Assembly: GCA_964406445.1 (NCBI GenBank)
Contig: CAYORU010000013.1
Coordinates: 1 to 64,000 of the forward strand
Reading direction: 5' to 3'
From: SG8-30 sp964406445
GTDB taxonomy: Bacteria > Pseudomonadota > Gammaproteobacteria > Steroidobacterales > Steroidobacteraceae
DNA length: 64,000 nucleotides
The notes below the pieces were generated by a model. That model ran no database searches. It was not told where the DNA came from and saw only the letters and a program-made list of their open reading frames with translations. The position numbers and the translations under genes are program-made. Positions 7,838 through 16,268 of this stretch are shown here, piece by piece (within the stretch, counting starts at the first letter, position 1; each line of letters begins with the position of its first letter).

Positions 7838-8737
7838 ATGGACCCGACCCCGAGACTCAAGCTGGCCGTGCAGAAGTCGGGCCGACTCACCGACAACTCC
7901 CTCGACCTGCTGGTGCGCTGCGGCCTGAAGTACAGCCGTGCCAAGGACCAGCTCGTCTGCTTCGGCGAGAACATGCCGCTCGACGTGCTGCTGGTGCGCG
8001 ACGACGACATCCCCGACCTGGTGCAGGAGGACGTCTGCGACCTCGGCGTCGTCGGCCTGAACGTCGTCGAGGAGAAGCGGCTCGGCTTCGCCGCGCGCGG
8101 CGTCGCCCCGTTGTTCGAGCAGGTGATGACCCTCGACTACGGCCGCTGCCGCCTGGCCATCGCCGTGCCCGAGGACTTCGGCTACACCGGCCCGGCCTGC
8201 CTCGCCGGCCGGCGCATCGCGACCACCTACCCCAACATCCTCGCCCGCTGGCTCGCCGGCCTCGGGGTGCCGGCGCAGGTGGTGACGCTCTCGGGCGCGG
8301 TCGAGATCGCGCCCCGCCTCGGCCGCGCGGACCTGATCTGCGACCTCGTCTCCACCGGCGCCACCCTCGCCGCCAACCACCTTCGCGAGGTGGAAACGGT
8401 GATGGAGAGCCAGGCGGTCCTGATCCGCACCCCGGTGCCCGTGGCGGAGGAGAAGCGCGACTGGATGGAGCGGCTGATCAAGCGCATGGACGGCGTGCAG
8501 CAGGTCCGCGAGAGCAAGTACATCATGCTGCACGCGCCGCGCGAGGCCCTGGCGCGCATCGCGACCCTGCTGCCGGGCAGCGAGCACCCGACGATCGTGC
8601 CGCTGGAGGGCACCGACGAGAAGGTGGCCGTGCACGCCGTGTGCCGCGAGAACGTGTTCTGGGAGACCCTCGAGAGCCTCAAGGCAGCCGGCGCCTCGGC
8701 GATCCTGGTGCTGCCGGTCGAGAAGATGCTGTCATGA
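7838..8737 (+). CDS. hisG: ATP phosphoribosyltransferase, long form
   Basis: Catalyses ATP + PRPP to phosphoribosyl-ATP, the first and feedback-controlled step of histidine synthesis. At 299 residues it is the long HisG form, with its own C-terminal ACT-like regulatory domain (about residues 225-299), so no HisZ partner is needed. Visible are LAVQKSGRLTDNSLDLL at the N-terminus and the PRPP-binding stretch GRADLICDLVSTGATLAAN near residues 165-185. Its stop overlaps the hisD ATG in an ATGA. It lies one base after the TrpR-like gene. Confidence 0.97.
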   Translation: MDPTPRLKLAVQKSGRLTDNSLDLLVRCGLKYSRAKDQLVCFGENMPLDVLLVRDDDIPDLVQEDVCDLGVVGLNVVEEKRLGFAARGVAPLFEQVMTLDYGRCRLAIAVPEDFGYTGPACLAGRRIATTYPNILARWLAGLGVPAQVVTLSGAVEIAPRLGRADLICDLVSTGATLAANHLREVETVMESQAVLIRTPVPVAEEKRDWMERLIKRMDGVQQVRESKYIMLHAPREALARIATLLPGSEHPTIVPLEGTDEKVAVHAVCRENVFWETLESLKAAGASAILVLPVEKMLS

Positions 8738-10056
8738 GCGGGCTTTCGACGCTGCACGACTGGTCGAGGCTCGACGGCGCCGCGCGGCGCGCGCTGCTGC
8801 GCCGGCCGGCGCAGCGCGACCAGGAGGAGACCCTGGCCGGCGCGCGCGAGATCGTTGAGCGCGTGCGCCGCGAAGGCGACGCCGCGCTGCGGGCGCTGAC
8901 CGCGGAGCACGACCGCGTGACGCTCGAGTCGCTCAGGGTCGGCGAGGCCGAGTTCGCCGACGCCGCCACCGCGCTGTCTGCGAACGAGAAGCACGCCATC
9001 GAGGTTGCGATCGGCACGGTGCACCGCTTCCATGAGGCGCAGCGCCGTGGCCCGGTGCGCGTCGAGACGGCCCCGGGCGTCGTCTGCGAACAGATCGAGG
9101 TGCCGCTCGAGGCGGTCGGCATGTACGTGCCGGCGGGCACCGCAGCCCTTCCCTCCACGGCGATCATGATCGGCGTGCCCGCCCGGATCGCAGGCGTGCC
9201 GCGCCGCGTGCTCTGCTCGCCGCCGCGACGCGACGGCCGCGCCGACCCCGCGGTGCTCTACGCGGCGCGCGCCTGCGGCGTGACCGACGTGTTCAAGCTT
9301 GGTGGCGCGCAGGCAGTGGCGGCGATGGCCTACGGCAGCGAGACGGTCCCGAAGGTGGACAAGATCTTCGGCCCCGGCAACGCATGGGTGACGGCCGCGA
9401 AGCTGCTGGTCGGCATGGACCCCGACGGCGCGGCCTACGACATGCCGGCCGGCCCTTCGGAGGTACTGGTGGTCGCCGACCACAGCGCCCACCCTGACTT
9501 CGTCGCCTCCGACCTGCTGGCGCAGGCCGAGCACTCGGTGGACGCTCAGGTCGTTCTGGTCACGCCCTCGCGCGAGCTCGCGCAGGCGGTGCAGCGCGCC
9601 GTGGACCAGCAGCTGGCACGCCTGAGCCGCGGGAAGACGGTGCGGGCCGCGCTCGAGAACAGCTGCGTCATCCTGGTCGACTCGCTGCCGACCGCGATCG
9701 AGGTCGCGAACGCCTACGCGCCGGAGCACCTGATCATCGAGACCGAGCGGCCGCGCGACTGGCTGCCCGGGATCCGTCACGCCGGCTCGGTGTTCCTGGG
9801 CTCCTGGACTCCGGAGTCGATGGGCGACTACTGCAGCGGCACCAACCACGTGCTTCCGACCTACGGCTACGCACGCGCCTTCAGCGGCCTCTCGCTCGCC
9901 GATTTCTCGCGGCGCATGACCGTGCAGGAGCTGACCCCGGCGGGCATCGCCGGGCTCGGCCCGGTGGCGCAGACCCTCGCCATGCTGGAGGGCCTCGACG
10001 CCCACGCCAATTCGGTGGCGATCCGACTCGCCCACCTGCCGCGGGAGGACGCGTGA
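8734..10056 (+). CDS. hisD: Histidinol dehydrogenase
   Basis: Zinc-dependent NAD enzyme that makes the last two oxidations from L-histidinol to histidine. The ATG at 8734 overlaps the hisG stop by four bases and gives 440 residues; the frame is open upstream only within hisG. Family motifs include PLEAVGMYVPAGTAALPST (about 125), the family signature beginning DKIFGPGNAWVTAAKLLVG (about 210) and NAYAPEHLIIE (about 325) with the catalytic Glu-His. The stop overlaps the GTG start of hisC (GTGA). Confidence 0.97.
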   Translation: MSGLSTLHDWSRLDGAARRALLRRPAQRDQEETLAGAREIVERVRREGDAALRALTAEHDRVTLESLRVGEAEFADAATALSANEKHAIEVAIGTVHRFHEAQRRGPVRVETAPGVVCEQIEVPLEAVGMYVPAGTAALPSTAIMIGVPARIAGVPRRVLCSPPRRDGRADPAVLYAARACGVTDVFKLGGAQAVAAMAYGSETVPKVDKIFGPGNAWVTAAKLLVGMDPDGAAYDMPAGPSEVLVVADHSAHPDFVASDLLAQAEHSVDAQVVLVTPSRELAQAVQRAVDQQLARLSRGKTVRAALENSCVILVDSLPTAIEVANAYAPEHLIIETERPRDWLPGIRHAGSVFLGSWTPESMGDYCSGTNHVLPTYGYARAFSGLSLADFSRRMTVQELTPAGIAGLGPVAQTLAMLEGLDAHANSVAIRLAHLPREDA

Positions 10057-11114
10057 GCGACGTGCTCGCCCTTGCCCGGCCGGAGATCCGCGCGCTGAGC
10101 CCGTACTCGCACGCCGCCTGGCAGCCCGGCCTCGTGCGCCTGCACGCCAACGAGAACCCCTGGCGCGACGAGTCGGACAGCAGCGCCTCGGGGCTCAACC
10201 GCTACCCCGAGCCACAGCCGGCGGAACTGCTTGCCAGGATCGCCTCGCTGTACGGCGTCTCGCCGGCGCAGGTTCTGGTCGGGCGCGGCAGCGACGAGGG
10301 CATCGACCTGCTGGTGCGCGCGTTCTGCGCCGCCGGGCGGGACCGCGTCCTGGTCTGCCCGCCCACCTTCGGCATGTACCGTGTCGCGGCCGCGATCCAG
10401 GGCGCCGGCATCGTCGAGGTTCCGCTCGACCGCTCGCGCGGCTTCGCGATCGACGCCGGTGCCATTGCCGCAGCCCTCGGGCCGGGACTCAAGATCGTGT
10501 TCCTCTGCTCGCCCAACAACCCCACAGGCAACCTGCAGGACCCAGGCGCGCTCGAACGCGTGCTCGAAGCCTGCGCGGACCGGGCCCTCGTCGTCGTGGA
10601 CGAGGCCTACGCCGAGTTCTCGCCAGGCGCGAGCGTCGTACCCTGGCTTTCCAGGCACCCGCACCTCGTCATCCTGCGCACGCTTTCGAAGGCCTACGGC
10701 CTCGCTGGGGCGCGCCTCGGCGCGGTCCTGGCCGCCCCCGAGGTCGTCGATCTGCTGCGGCGCATGATCCCGCCCTACGCGCTCACGGTGCCGACCATCG
10801 AGGCAGCGCTGGCGGCGCTCGATCCGGCGGGTCTCGCGCGCTGCCAGGGCCGGGTGGACGCCCTCATCGAGGAACGCCGCCGGCTGGCCGCGGCGCTCGC
10901 GGCGATGCCGCTCGTGGAACGGGTCTGGCCGAGCGACGCGAACTTCCTCTTGGTCGAGTGCGCCGACGCCGGCCGGCTGCTCGAAGCCGGCGTGCGCGGC
11001 GGACTGCTGGTGCGCGACCTGCGCCGGCAGCCGGGGCTCGAGCGCTGCCTGAGGATCAGCGTCGGAACCCCCGACGAGAACTCGCGGCTGATCGCCGCCC
11101 TGGAGACCGCATGA
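10053..11114 (+). CDS. hisC: Histidinol-phosphate aminotransferase
   Basis: PLP class I/II aminotransferase that converts imidazole-acetol phosphate to histidinol phosphate. Starts at GTG 10053 inside the hisD stop and has 353 residues. Visible are LHANENPW near residue 30, GRGSDEGIDLLVRAF near 75, FLCSPNNPTGN near 150, VVDEAYAEF near 178, and the PLP lysine in RTLSKAYGLAGARLG near 210. The stop overlaps the hisB ATG (ATGA). Confidence 0.96.
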   Translation: MSDVLALARPEIRALSPYSHAAWQPGLVRLHANENPWRDESDSSASGLNRYPEPQPAELLARIASLYGVSPAQVLVGRGSDEGIDLLVRAFCAAGRDRVLVCPPTFGMYRVAAAIQGAGIVEVPLDRSRGFAIDAGAIAAALGPGLKIVFLCSPNNPTGNLQDPGALERVLEACADRALVVVDEAYAEFSPGASVVPWLSRHPHLVILRTLSKAYGLAGARLGAVLAAPEVVDLLRRMIPPYALTVPTIEAALAALDPAGLARCQGRVDALIEERRRLAAALAAMPLVERVWPSDANFLLVECADAGRLLEAGVRGGLLVRDLRRQPGLERCLRISVGTPDENSRLIAALETA

Positions 11115-12193
11115 CGGCGCCCTCGCCCACGCTCTTCATCGATCGCGACGGCACGCTGATCGAGGAGCCGGCCGACGAGCAGGTCGACCGCTTCGAGAAG
11201 CTGCGGTTCATGCCCGGGGTGGTCCCGGCGCTGATCGCGCTCGGCGACGCGGGCTACCGGCTGGTGATGATCACGAACCAGGACGGGCTCGGCACCGAGC
11301 GATTCCCGGAGGCCGACTTCCGCGGACCGCACGCGCTGATGATGCAGTTGTTCGAGTCGCAGGGCGTGCGCTTCGAGGAAGTGCTGGTCTGTCCGCATCT
11401 GCCCGGCGACGGCTGCGACTGCCGCAAGCCCGCCACCCGTCTCGCCGACGAATACCTCGCGCGCCGGCCGATGGATCCGGCGCGCAGCTACGTCATCGGC
11501 GACCGGCCGACCGACTTCGAGCTGGCGCGGCGCCTGGGCATTCCCGGGCTTTCGGTGCTGCGCGACGGCGGGCCCGAGGCGACCTGGGGGGCCATCGCGC
11601 GCTGCCTGACCGCGCCGGCGCCGCGCCGCGCGCGCGTCGAGCGCGCCACTCGGGAGACGCGGATCGCGGTCGCCGTGGACCTCGACCGCGAGCTGCCCGT
11701 CGCGATCTCCACGGGCATCGGCTTCTTCGACCACATGCTCGAGCAGGTGGCCCGGCACGGCGGCTTCTCGCTCGAGCTGACCTGCCACGGCGACCTGCAG
11801 GTCGACGAGCACCACACCGTCGAGGACTGCGCGCTCGCCCTCGGCGAGGCGCTTCGGCGCGCGCTCGGCGACAAGCGCGGCATCGCGCGTTTCGGCTTCC
11901 TGCTGCCCATGGACGAGGCCGAGGCGCGCGTCGCCATCGACCTTTCCGGCCGGCCCTACGCGGTCTTCGAGGGCCGCTTCGGGCGCGAGAGCGTCGGCGG
12001 CCTGCCGACCGAGCTGGTGCCGCATTTCTTCCGCTCGCTCGGCGACTCGCTCGGGGCCGCGATCCACGTCGCGGTGCAGGGCGAGAACACGCACCACATG
12101 GTCGAGGCCTGCTTCAAGGGCGTAGGCCGCGCGCTGCGCCAGGCGTTCCGGGTCGAGGGACGCGAGCTGCCAAGCAGCAAGGGCGTGCTTTGA
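11111..12193 (+). CDS. hisB: Bifunctional histidinol-phosphatase / imidazoleglycerol-phosphate dehydratase
   Basis: Two-domain enzyme for steps 7 and 9 of histidine synthesis. The N-terminal HAD phosphatase begins FIDRDGTLIEEPADEQ (residues ~7-22) and has the HisB-N zinc-site cysteine/histidine cluster in CPHLPGDGCDC near residue 95 and IGDRPTD near 130. The C-terminal dehydratase (about 170-360) has GFFDHMLEQVARHGGF and DEHHTVEDCALALGEA with metal-binding histidines. The fused form is typical of Gammaproteobacteria. The ATG at 11111 overlaps hisC; hisH starts with TTG inside its stop. Confidence 0.97.
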   Translation: MTAPSPTLFIDRDGTLIEEPADEQVDRFEKLRFMPGVVPALIALGDAGYRLVMITNQDGLGTERFPEADFRGPHALMMQLFESQGVRFEEVLVCPHLPGDGCDCRKPATRLADEYLARRPMDPARSYVIGDRPTDFELARRLGIPGLSVLRDGGPEATWGAIARCLTAPAPRRARVERATRETRIAVAVDLDRELPVAISTGIGFFDHMLEQVARHGGFSLELTCHGDLQVDEHHTVEDCALALGEALRRALGDKRGIARFGFLLPMDEAEARVAIDLSGRPYAVFEGRFGRESVGGLPTELVPHFFRSLGDSLGAAIHVAVQGENTHHMVEACFKGVGRALRQAFRVEGRELPSSKGVL

Positions 12194-12786
12194 AAGACCT
12201 GGTGATCATCGACAGCGGCGGCGCCAACACCGCCTCGCTGGTCTTTGCCCTCGAGCGGCTCGGCTGCGCGGCGCACGTCTCGGCCGATCCGGCCGAGATC
12301 CGCCGCGCGGCGCGCGTGATCCTTCCGGGCGTCGGCGCCGCCGCGGACGCGATGGCCCGCCTCGAGCGCCACGGCCTCGACGAGGTCATCCCGACGCTCA
12401 CCCAGCCGCTCCTCGGCATCTGCCTCGGCATGCAGCTGCTGTTCGAACGGAGCGAGGAAGGGAACACCCGCGGCCTCGGTGTGCTGCCCGGAACGGTGCG
12501 TCGCCTCGCCGCCGCGCCGGACCGCCCGGTGCCGCACATGGGCTGGAACAGCCTCGAGCGGGTCGCCGACGCGCCGCTGCTGCGCGGCCTGACGAGCGGC
12601 GAGTACGCCTACTTCGTGCACGGCTACGCGGCCCCGCAAGGCCCTCACACTTTGGCGAGCTGCAGCTACGGCGTGGTCTTCAGCGCGGTGGTCGCGCGCG
12701 ACAACTTCCATGCCACCCAGTTTCACCCCGAGCGATCGGCCGCCGTCGGCGCCCGGGTGCTTGCCAACTTCCTGGAGCTGTCGTGA
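12190..12786 (+). CDS. hisH: Imidazole glycerol phosphate synthase, glutamine amidotransferase subunit
   Basis: Class I glutaminase that feeds ammonia to HisF. The start is TTG 12190 (TTGA overlap with hisB), giving 198 residues beginning MKDLVIIDSGGANTASLVFA. Nucleophile cysteine lies in GICLGMQLLFERSEEG near residue 80; the catalytic His/Glu are in TQFHPERSAAVGARVL near residues 178-193. The stop overlaps the GTG start of hisA. Confidence 0.96.
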   Translation: MKDLVIIDSGGANTASLVFALERLGCAAHVSADPAEIRRAARVILPGVGAAADAMARLERHGLDEVIPTLTQPLLGICLGMQLLFERSEEGNTRGLGVLPGTVRRLAAAPDRPVPHMGWNSLERVADAPLLRGLTSGEYAYFVHGYAAPQGPHTLASCSYGVVFSAVVARDNFHATQFHPERSAAVGARVLANFLELS

Positions 12787-13526
12787 TGGAGCTGATTCCG
12801 GCGATCGACCTGCGCGGCGGCCGCGTGGTGCGCCTGTTCCAGGGCGATTTCGACGCCGAGACCCGCTACGAGCTGACCCCGGCCGAGCTGTTCGGCCGCT
12901 ACGCCGCAGCGGGCGCCGCGCGCGTCCACGTCGTCGACCTCGACGGCGCGCGCGACGGCTCGCCGGGCAACCGGCCGCTGGTCGCGGCGCTCGCCGCGGC
13001 GGACGGGCCGCGGCTGCAGTCGGGCGGCGGCCTGCGCAGCGAGACCGCGATCGAGGAACTGCTGGCGGCGGGCGTCGAGCGGGCCGTGCTCGGCAGCCTC
13101 GCGGTGACGGAGCCGGCACTGGTGCTCGGCTGGTTCGCGCGCTTCGGCGCCGACCGCCTGGTGCTGGCGCTCGACGTGCGGCTCGACGCGGACGGCGCGC
13201 CGCGCGTCGCGACCCATGGCTGGCGCGAACAGAGCCGCCTTGGGCTCTGGGAGGTCGTCGAGCGTTACCTCGCCGCCGGCCTGGTCCACGTGCTGTGCAC
13301 CGACGTCGGCCGCGACGGCGCGCTCGCCGGCCCGAATCTGGACCTGTACCGCGAGGCCGTCGCCCGCTTTCCGCAGGTCGCCTGGCAGGCCTCGGGCGGG
13401 ATCCGCGCCGTCGCCGACCTGCGCGACCTTGCCGACACCGGCGTCGCCGCCGCGATCAGCGGCAAGGCGCTGATCGAGGGCAGGATCCGCCCCGAGGAGC
13501 TGCAGCCATTCTTGCCAAACGCATAA
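12783..13526 (+). CDS. hisA: Phosphoribosylformimino-AICAR-phosphate isomerase
   Basis: TIM-barrel isomerase (Amadori rearrangement) of histidine synthesis. 247 residues start at GTG 12783, which overlaps the hisH stop; the next codon is ATG (12786) and could equally be used. Half-barrel phosphate motifs are visible: LIPAIDLRGGRVVRLFQGDF at the start, RLQSGGGLRSETAIEEL near 78, and DVGRDGALAGPNLDLY near 175. The C-terminal coding region overlaps the predicted start of hisF by 19 bases. Confidence 0.96.
   Translation: MMELIPAIDLRGGRVVRLFQGDFDAETRYELTPAELFGRYAAAGAARVHVVDLDGARDGSPGNRPLVAALAAADGPRLQSGGGLRSETAIEELLAAGVERAVLGSLAVTEPALVLGWFARFGADRLVLALDVRLDADGAPRVATHGWREQSRLGLWEVVERYLAAGLVHVLCTDVGRDGALAGPNLDLYREAVARFPQVAWQASGGIRAVADLRDLADTGVAAAISGKALIEGRIRPEELQPFLPNA
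13494..13510 (+). promoter_or_regulatory. Ribosome binding site fixing an ATT start for hisF
   Basis: GAGGAG (13494-13499) is followed 8 bases later by ATT (13508-13510). The next codons read LAKRIIPCLDV, so ATT falls exactly where HisF proteins carry their initiator methionine in MLAKRIIPCLDV. No ATG, GTG, TTG or CTG occurs in frame for roughly 75 bases upstream. Confidence 0.75.
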
Positions 13527-14275
13527 TCCCCTGCCTCGACGTCCGCGACGGGCAGGTGGTGAAGGGCGTGCGCTTCCGCGAGCACCGCGTCGTCGGCGAC
13601 ATCCTCGAGCTCGCGACCCGCTACGGCGCCGAAGGCGCGGACGAGCTCGTGTTCTACGACATCACCGCGAGCCCGCAGGGCCGCTCGCTGGATCGCGGCT
13701 GGATATCCCGCATCGCCCGCGTGCTCGACATCCCGTTCTGCGTCGCGGGCGGCATCCGCAGCGTTGCGGAGGCGGAGCAGGTGCTGGCCGCCGGCGCCGA
13801 GAAGGTCTCGGTGAACTCGCCCGCCCTCGAAACGCCGGAGCTCGTCGACGCCCTCGCCCGCCGCTTCGGCTCGCAGTGCGTCGTGATCGGCATCGACAGC
13901 CAGCGCGTCGACGGCGAGTGGCACGTCCACCAGTACACCGGCGATCCCGACCGCAGCCAGCGTTCCGCCCGCCGCACGCTCGACTGGGTGGACGAGGTGC
14001 AGGCACGCGGCGCCGGCGAGATCGTGCTGAATTGCATGAACGTGGACGGCGTGCGGCAGGGCTACGACGTGGAGCAGCTGGCCGCGGTGCGCGGGCGCTG
14101 CACCGTCCCGCTGGTCGCTTCCGGCGGCGCCGGCGCGCCGGAGCATTTCGCCGAGGTGTTCCGCCAGGCGCGGGTCGACGGCGCGCTCGCCGCGAGCGTG
14201 TTCCACGGCGGCATCATCGCCATTCCCGACCTCAAGTCCTGGCTCAGGCGCGAAGGCATCGAGGTGCGACCATGA
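13508..14275 (+). CDS. hisF: Imidazole glycerol phosphate synthase, cyclase subunit (ATT start)
   Basis: TIM-barrel cyclase that, with HisH, makes imidazole glycerol phosphate and AICAR. The open frame extends far upstream, but that part is antisense-like filler over hisA. Homology begins at LAKRIIPCLDVRDGQVVKGV, which makes ATT 13508 the initiator and gives 255 residues, the normal length. Conserved motifs: GADELVFYDITAS near 47, VAGGIRSVAEAEQVLAAGAEKVSVNS near 78-103 and ASGGAGAPEHF near 215. The stop overlaps hisI by four bases. AUU starts are restrained by IF3 in E. coli, so hisF output may be unusually sensitive to initiation conditions. Confidence 0.95.
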   Translation: MLAKRIIPCLDVRDGQVVKGVRFREHRVVGDILELATRYGAEGADELVFYDITASPQGRSLDRGWISRIARVLDIPFCVAGGIRSVAEAEQVLAAGAEKVSVNSPALETPELVDALARRFGSQCVVIGIDSQRVDGEWHVHQYTGDPDRSQRSARRTLDWVDEVQARGAGEIVLNCMNVDGVRQGYDVEQLAAVRGRCTVPLVASGGAGAPEHFAEVFRQARVDGALAASVFHGGIIAIPDLKSWLRREGIEVRP

Positions 14276-14922
14276 AGATCGAGGAAGTCGCCGGACTCGA
14301 CTGGGACAAGGGTGGCGGCCTGCTGCCGGCGATCGTGCAGGATGCCGGCACGGGGCGCGTGCTGATGGTCGGCTTCATGAACCGCCAGGCGCTGCGCGAG
14401 ACGCTGTCCTCGGGCCGGGTCACCTTCTTCAGCCGCAGCCGCCAGGCGCTGTGGACCAAGGGCGAGACCTCGGGCCACTACCTGGACCTGGTGGAGGCGA
14501 GCGCGGACTGCGACCGCGACACCATACTGGTGCTGGCGCGGCCCAACGGACCGGTCTGCCACGCGGGCACGCCGACCTGCTTCGCGGCGGCGGCGGACAC
14601 CGCTTCCGGCCAGCTGTCGTTTCTCGCGCGGCTCGAGGAAGTGATCGCCGAGCGGGTCGCCGGGCGGCCGGAGGGCAGCTACACCGCGCGGCTGTTCTCG
14701 CAGGGCGCGGCGCGCATCGCGCAGAAGGTCGGCGAGGAAGGCGTGGAACTCGCGCTCGCCGCGGTCGGCAACGACGACGCCAAGGTCGTCGGCGAGGCGG
14801 CCGACCTCGTCTACCATCTGCTGATACTGCTCAGGCAGCGCGGCCTCGCGCTGGCCGACGTGGCCGCCGAGCTTGAACTTCGGCACGAGAGCCGCACCGG
14901 CCAGCGCGCAGCCGAGGACTGA
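14272..14922 (+). CDS. hisI: Bifunctional phosphoribosyl-AMP cyclohydrolase / phosphoribosyl-ATP pyrophosphatase
   Basis: HisI-HisE fusion (hisIE) for steps 2 and 3 of histidine synthesis. The ATG at 14272 overlaps hisF in ATGA and gives 216 residues. The cyclohydrolase half shows FMNRQALRETLSSGRVTFFS near residue 35, LWTKGETSGHYLDL near 60 and zinc-site cysteines around DCDRDTILV and CHAGTPTCF near 80-105. The pyrophosphatase half (about 118-216) has EGSYTARLF, KVGEEGVELALAA and the MazG-like VVGEAADLVYHLLILL helix. It is the last recognised biosynthetic gene of the operon. Confidence 0.97.
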   Translation: MKIEEVAGLDWDKGGGLLPAIVQDAGTGRVLMVGFMNRQALRETLSSGRVTFFSRSRQALWTKGETSGHYLDLVEASADCDRDTILVLARPNGPVCHAGTPTCFAAAADTASGQLSFLARLEEVIAERVAGRPEGSYTARLFSQGAARIAQKVGEEGVELALAAVGNDDAKVVGEAADLVYHLLILLRQRGLALADVAAELELRHESRTGQRAAED

Positions 14923-14926
14923 GCCC

Positions 14927-15136
14927 GTGACCCCCGCGACCCTGCTGCTCCGTTACGCCCGCCGGCTGCGTTTTCCATGGCTGCTCGCACTGACCGCGGC
15001 GCTGTTCGTCGCGAACCTGCTCGTGCCGGACCCGCTGCCGATGGTCGACGAGCTGCTGCTCGGGCTGGTCACGCTGGTGCTCGCGGCGTGGCGCCGCCGG
15101 CCAGACGCATCATCAGGAGCGCAGCCGCCGCAGTGA
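14927..15136 (+). CDS. Small membrane protein at the his operon end (DUF6116-like)
   Basis: Starts at GTG 14927, four bases after hisI, and encodes 69 residues. One clear hydrophobic helix (FPWLLALTAALFVANLLV) is followed by PDPLPMVDELLLGLVTLVLA, a second apolar helix, then a charged tail with RRRPDA. The pattern LRFP..F..TA..FV..LLVPDP.P..DE.LL resembles the small DUF6116 proteins of Xanthomonadales; this is memory-based, not a search. Function unknown. Its 3' end overlaps the convergent MFS gene by 68 bases, so one of the two termini could be shorter. Confidence 0.65.
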   Translation: MTPATLLLRYARRLRFPWLLALTAALFVANLLVPDPLPMVDELLLGLVTLVLAAWRRRPDASSGAQPPQ

Positions 15137-16253
15137 CGGCCGCCGCGGCGAGGAAGGCCACCGCCGGCCCTGCCGCTTGCCAGAGCAGGCCGAAGAGCAC
15201 CGCGCCCGGCAGCGCCACAAGACCGGTCGCCAGGTGATAGACCCCGAAAATGGTTCCCCGCAGCGCCGACGGCGCCAGGTCGCCGACCATCGAGCGCTCG
15301 GCTGCCTCGGTGGCCGCGAGCGAGCCCGCGTACGCCGCGAACAGGATCCAGACGGCAGCGCCGGCCGCGGGCGCGAGCGCCAGCAAGGCGAGCAGCGACA
15401 CCCGCAGCAGCCAGCCCCAGACGAGCACCACGCGCGTTCCGAGACGGTCCGAGAGTCGCCCGGCCGGCGTGGCGACCAGCATCTTGACGAGGCTTGCCGC
15501 CGCCCAGGCCAGCGGCACCATCGCGATCGGCAGCCCCGCGGCGGTCGCCCACAGCACGATGAACGCTTCCGGCACCGCGGCCAGCGACAACAGCGCGGCG
15601 GCCAGCACCAGGCGGCGCAGGCCCGCGTCGAGGCTGCGCCAGGAGGCCGCGGGCGCGGGCAGGACGGCGAGCGGGGGGTCGGGCGGCAACCCGAGGACGA
15701 TGAGCGCGAGTACCGCGAGGCCCGGCACGAGCGACCAAAGGAACACGCTCGACAGCTCGCTGCCGGCGGTCAGCAGGGCGAAGGCGCAGAGCGGTCCGAT
15801 CACCGCGCCCGCGTGGTCCATGGTGCGCTGGAAGCCGAAGGCGCCGCCGCGCGCCCCGGCGGGCACGGCCGCCGCGATCATTGCGTCGCGCGGCGCGGTC
15901 CTCAGGCCCTTGCCGACGCGGTCGAGGAACCGCAGCGCCAGCACGAAGCCCCAGGCAGTGGCGACGGCGACTGCAGGTCGCACCAGCACGGACAGCGAGT
16001 AGCCGCCGAGCACCAGCCGCCGACCGCCAAGGCCGCGATCGGCAAGCCGTCCCGACACGACCTTGAGGACGCTGGCGGTCGCCTCCGCCACGCCCTCGAC
16101 CACCCCGACGATTGCAGGGCCCGCGCCGAGCGCCACGGTCAGGAACAAGGGCAGCAGCGGGGTAATCATCTCGCTCGCCGCGTCGTTCAGCAGCGAGACG
16201 AAGCCCAGGACCAGGACGGTGCGGGGCAGACGGCCAGCGACGGTCGGCTGCAA
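15069..16253 (-). CDS. Major facilitator superfamily transporter
   Basis: Inner-membrane permease of 394 residues with about twelve hydrophobic segments. The MFS loop signature appears as GRLADRGLGGRR near residue 68 and again, in the second half, as GRLSDRLGTRVV. Other landmarks are FVSLLNDAASEMITPLLPLF at the N-terminus and DRVGKGLRTAPRDAM near 112. The substrate cannot be told. The start is TTG 16253, 15 bases after lysAC on the same strand, so it is probably the distal gene of that operon; export of an amino acid or related compound is only a guess. Confidence 0.88.
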   Translation of the reverse strand: MQPTVAGRLPRTVLVLGFVSLLNDAASEMITPLLPLFLTVALGAGPAIVGVVEGVAEATASVLKVVSGRLADRGLGGRRLVLGGYSLSVLVRPAVAVATAWGFVLALRFLDRVGKGLRTAPRDAMIAAAVPAGARGGAFGFQRTMDHAGAVIGPLCAFALLTAGSELSSVFLWSLVPGLAVLALIVLGLPPDPPLAVLPAPAASWRSLDAGLRRLVLAAALLSLAAVPEAFIVLWATAAGLPIAMVPLAWAAASLVKMLVATPAGRLSDRLGTRVVLVWGWLLRVSLLALLALAPAAGAAVWILFAAYAGSLAATEAAERSMVGDLAPSALRGTIFGVYHLATGLVALPGAVLFGLLWQAAGPAVAFLAAAAVTAAAALLMMRLAGGATPRAPA

Positions 16254-16268
16254 GGCCAGAGCCTCGCT

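Noticed and set aside
12710..13507. Extending hisF upstream to the ATG at 12710
   Set aside because: The upstream part lies over hisA in another frame and gives Arg-rich sequence unlike any HisF.
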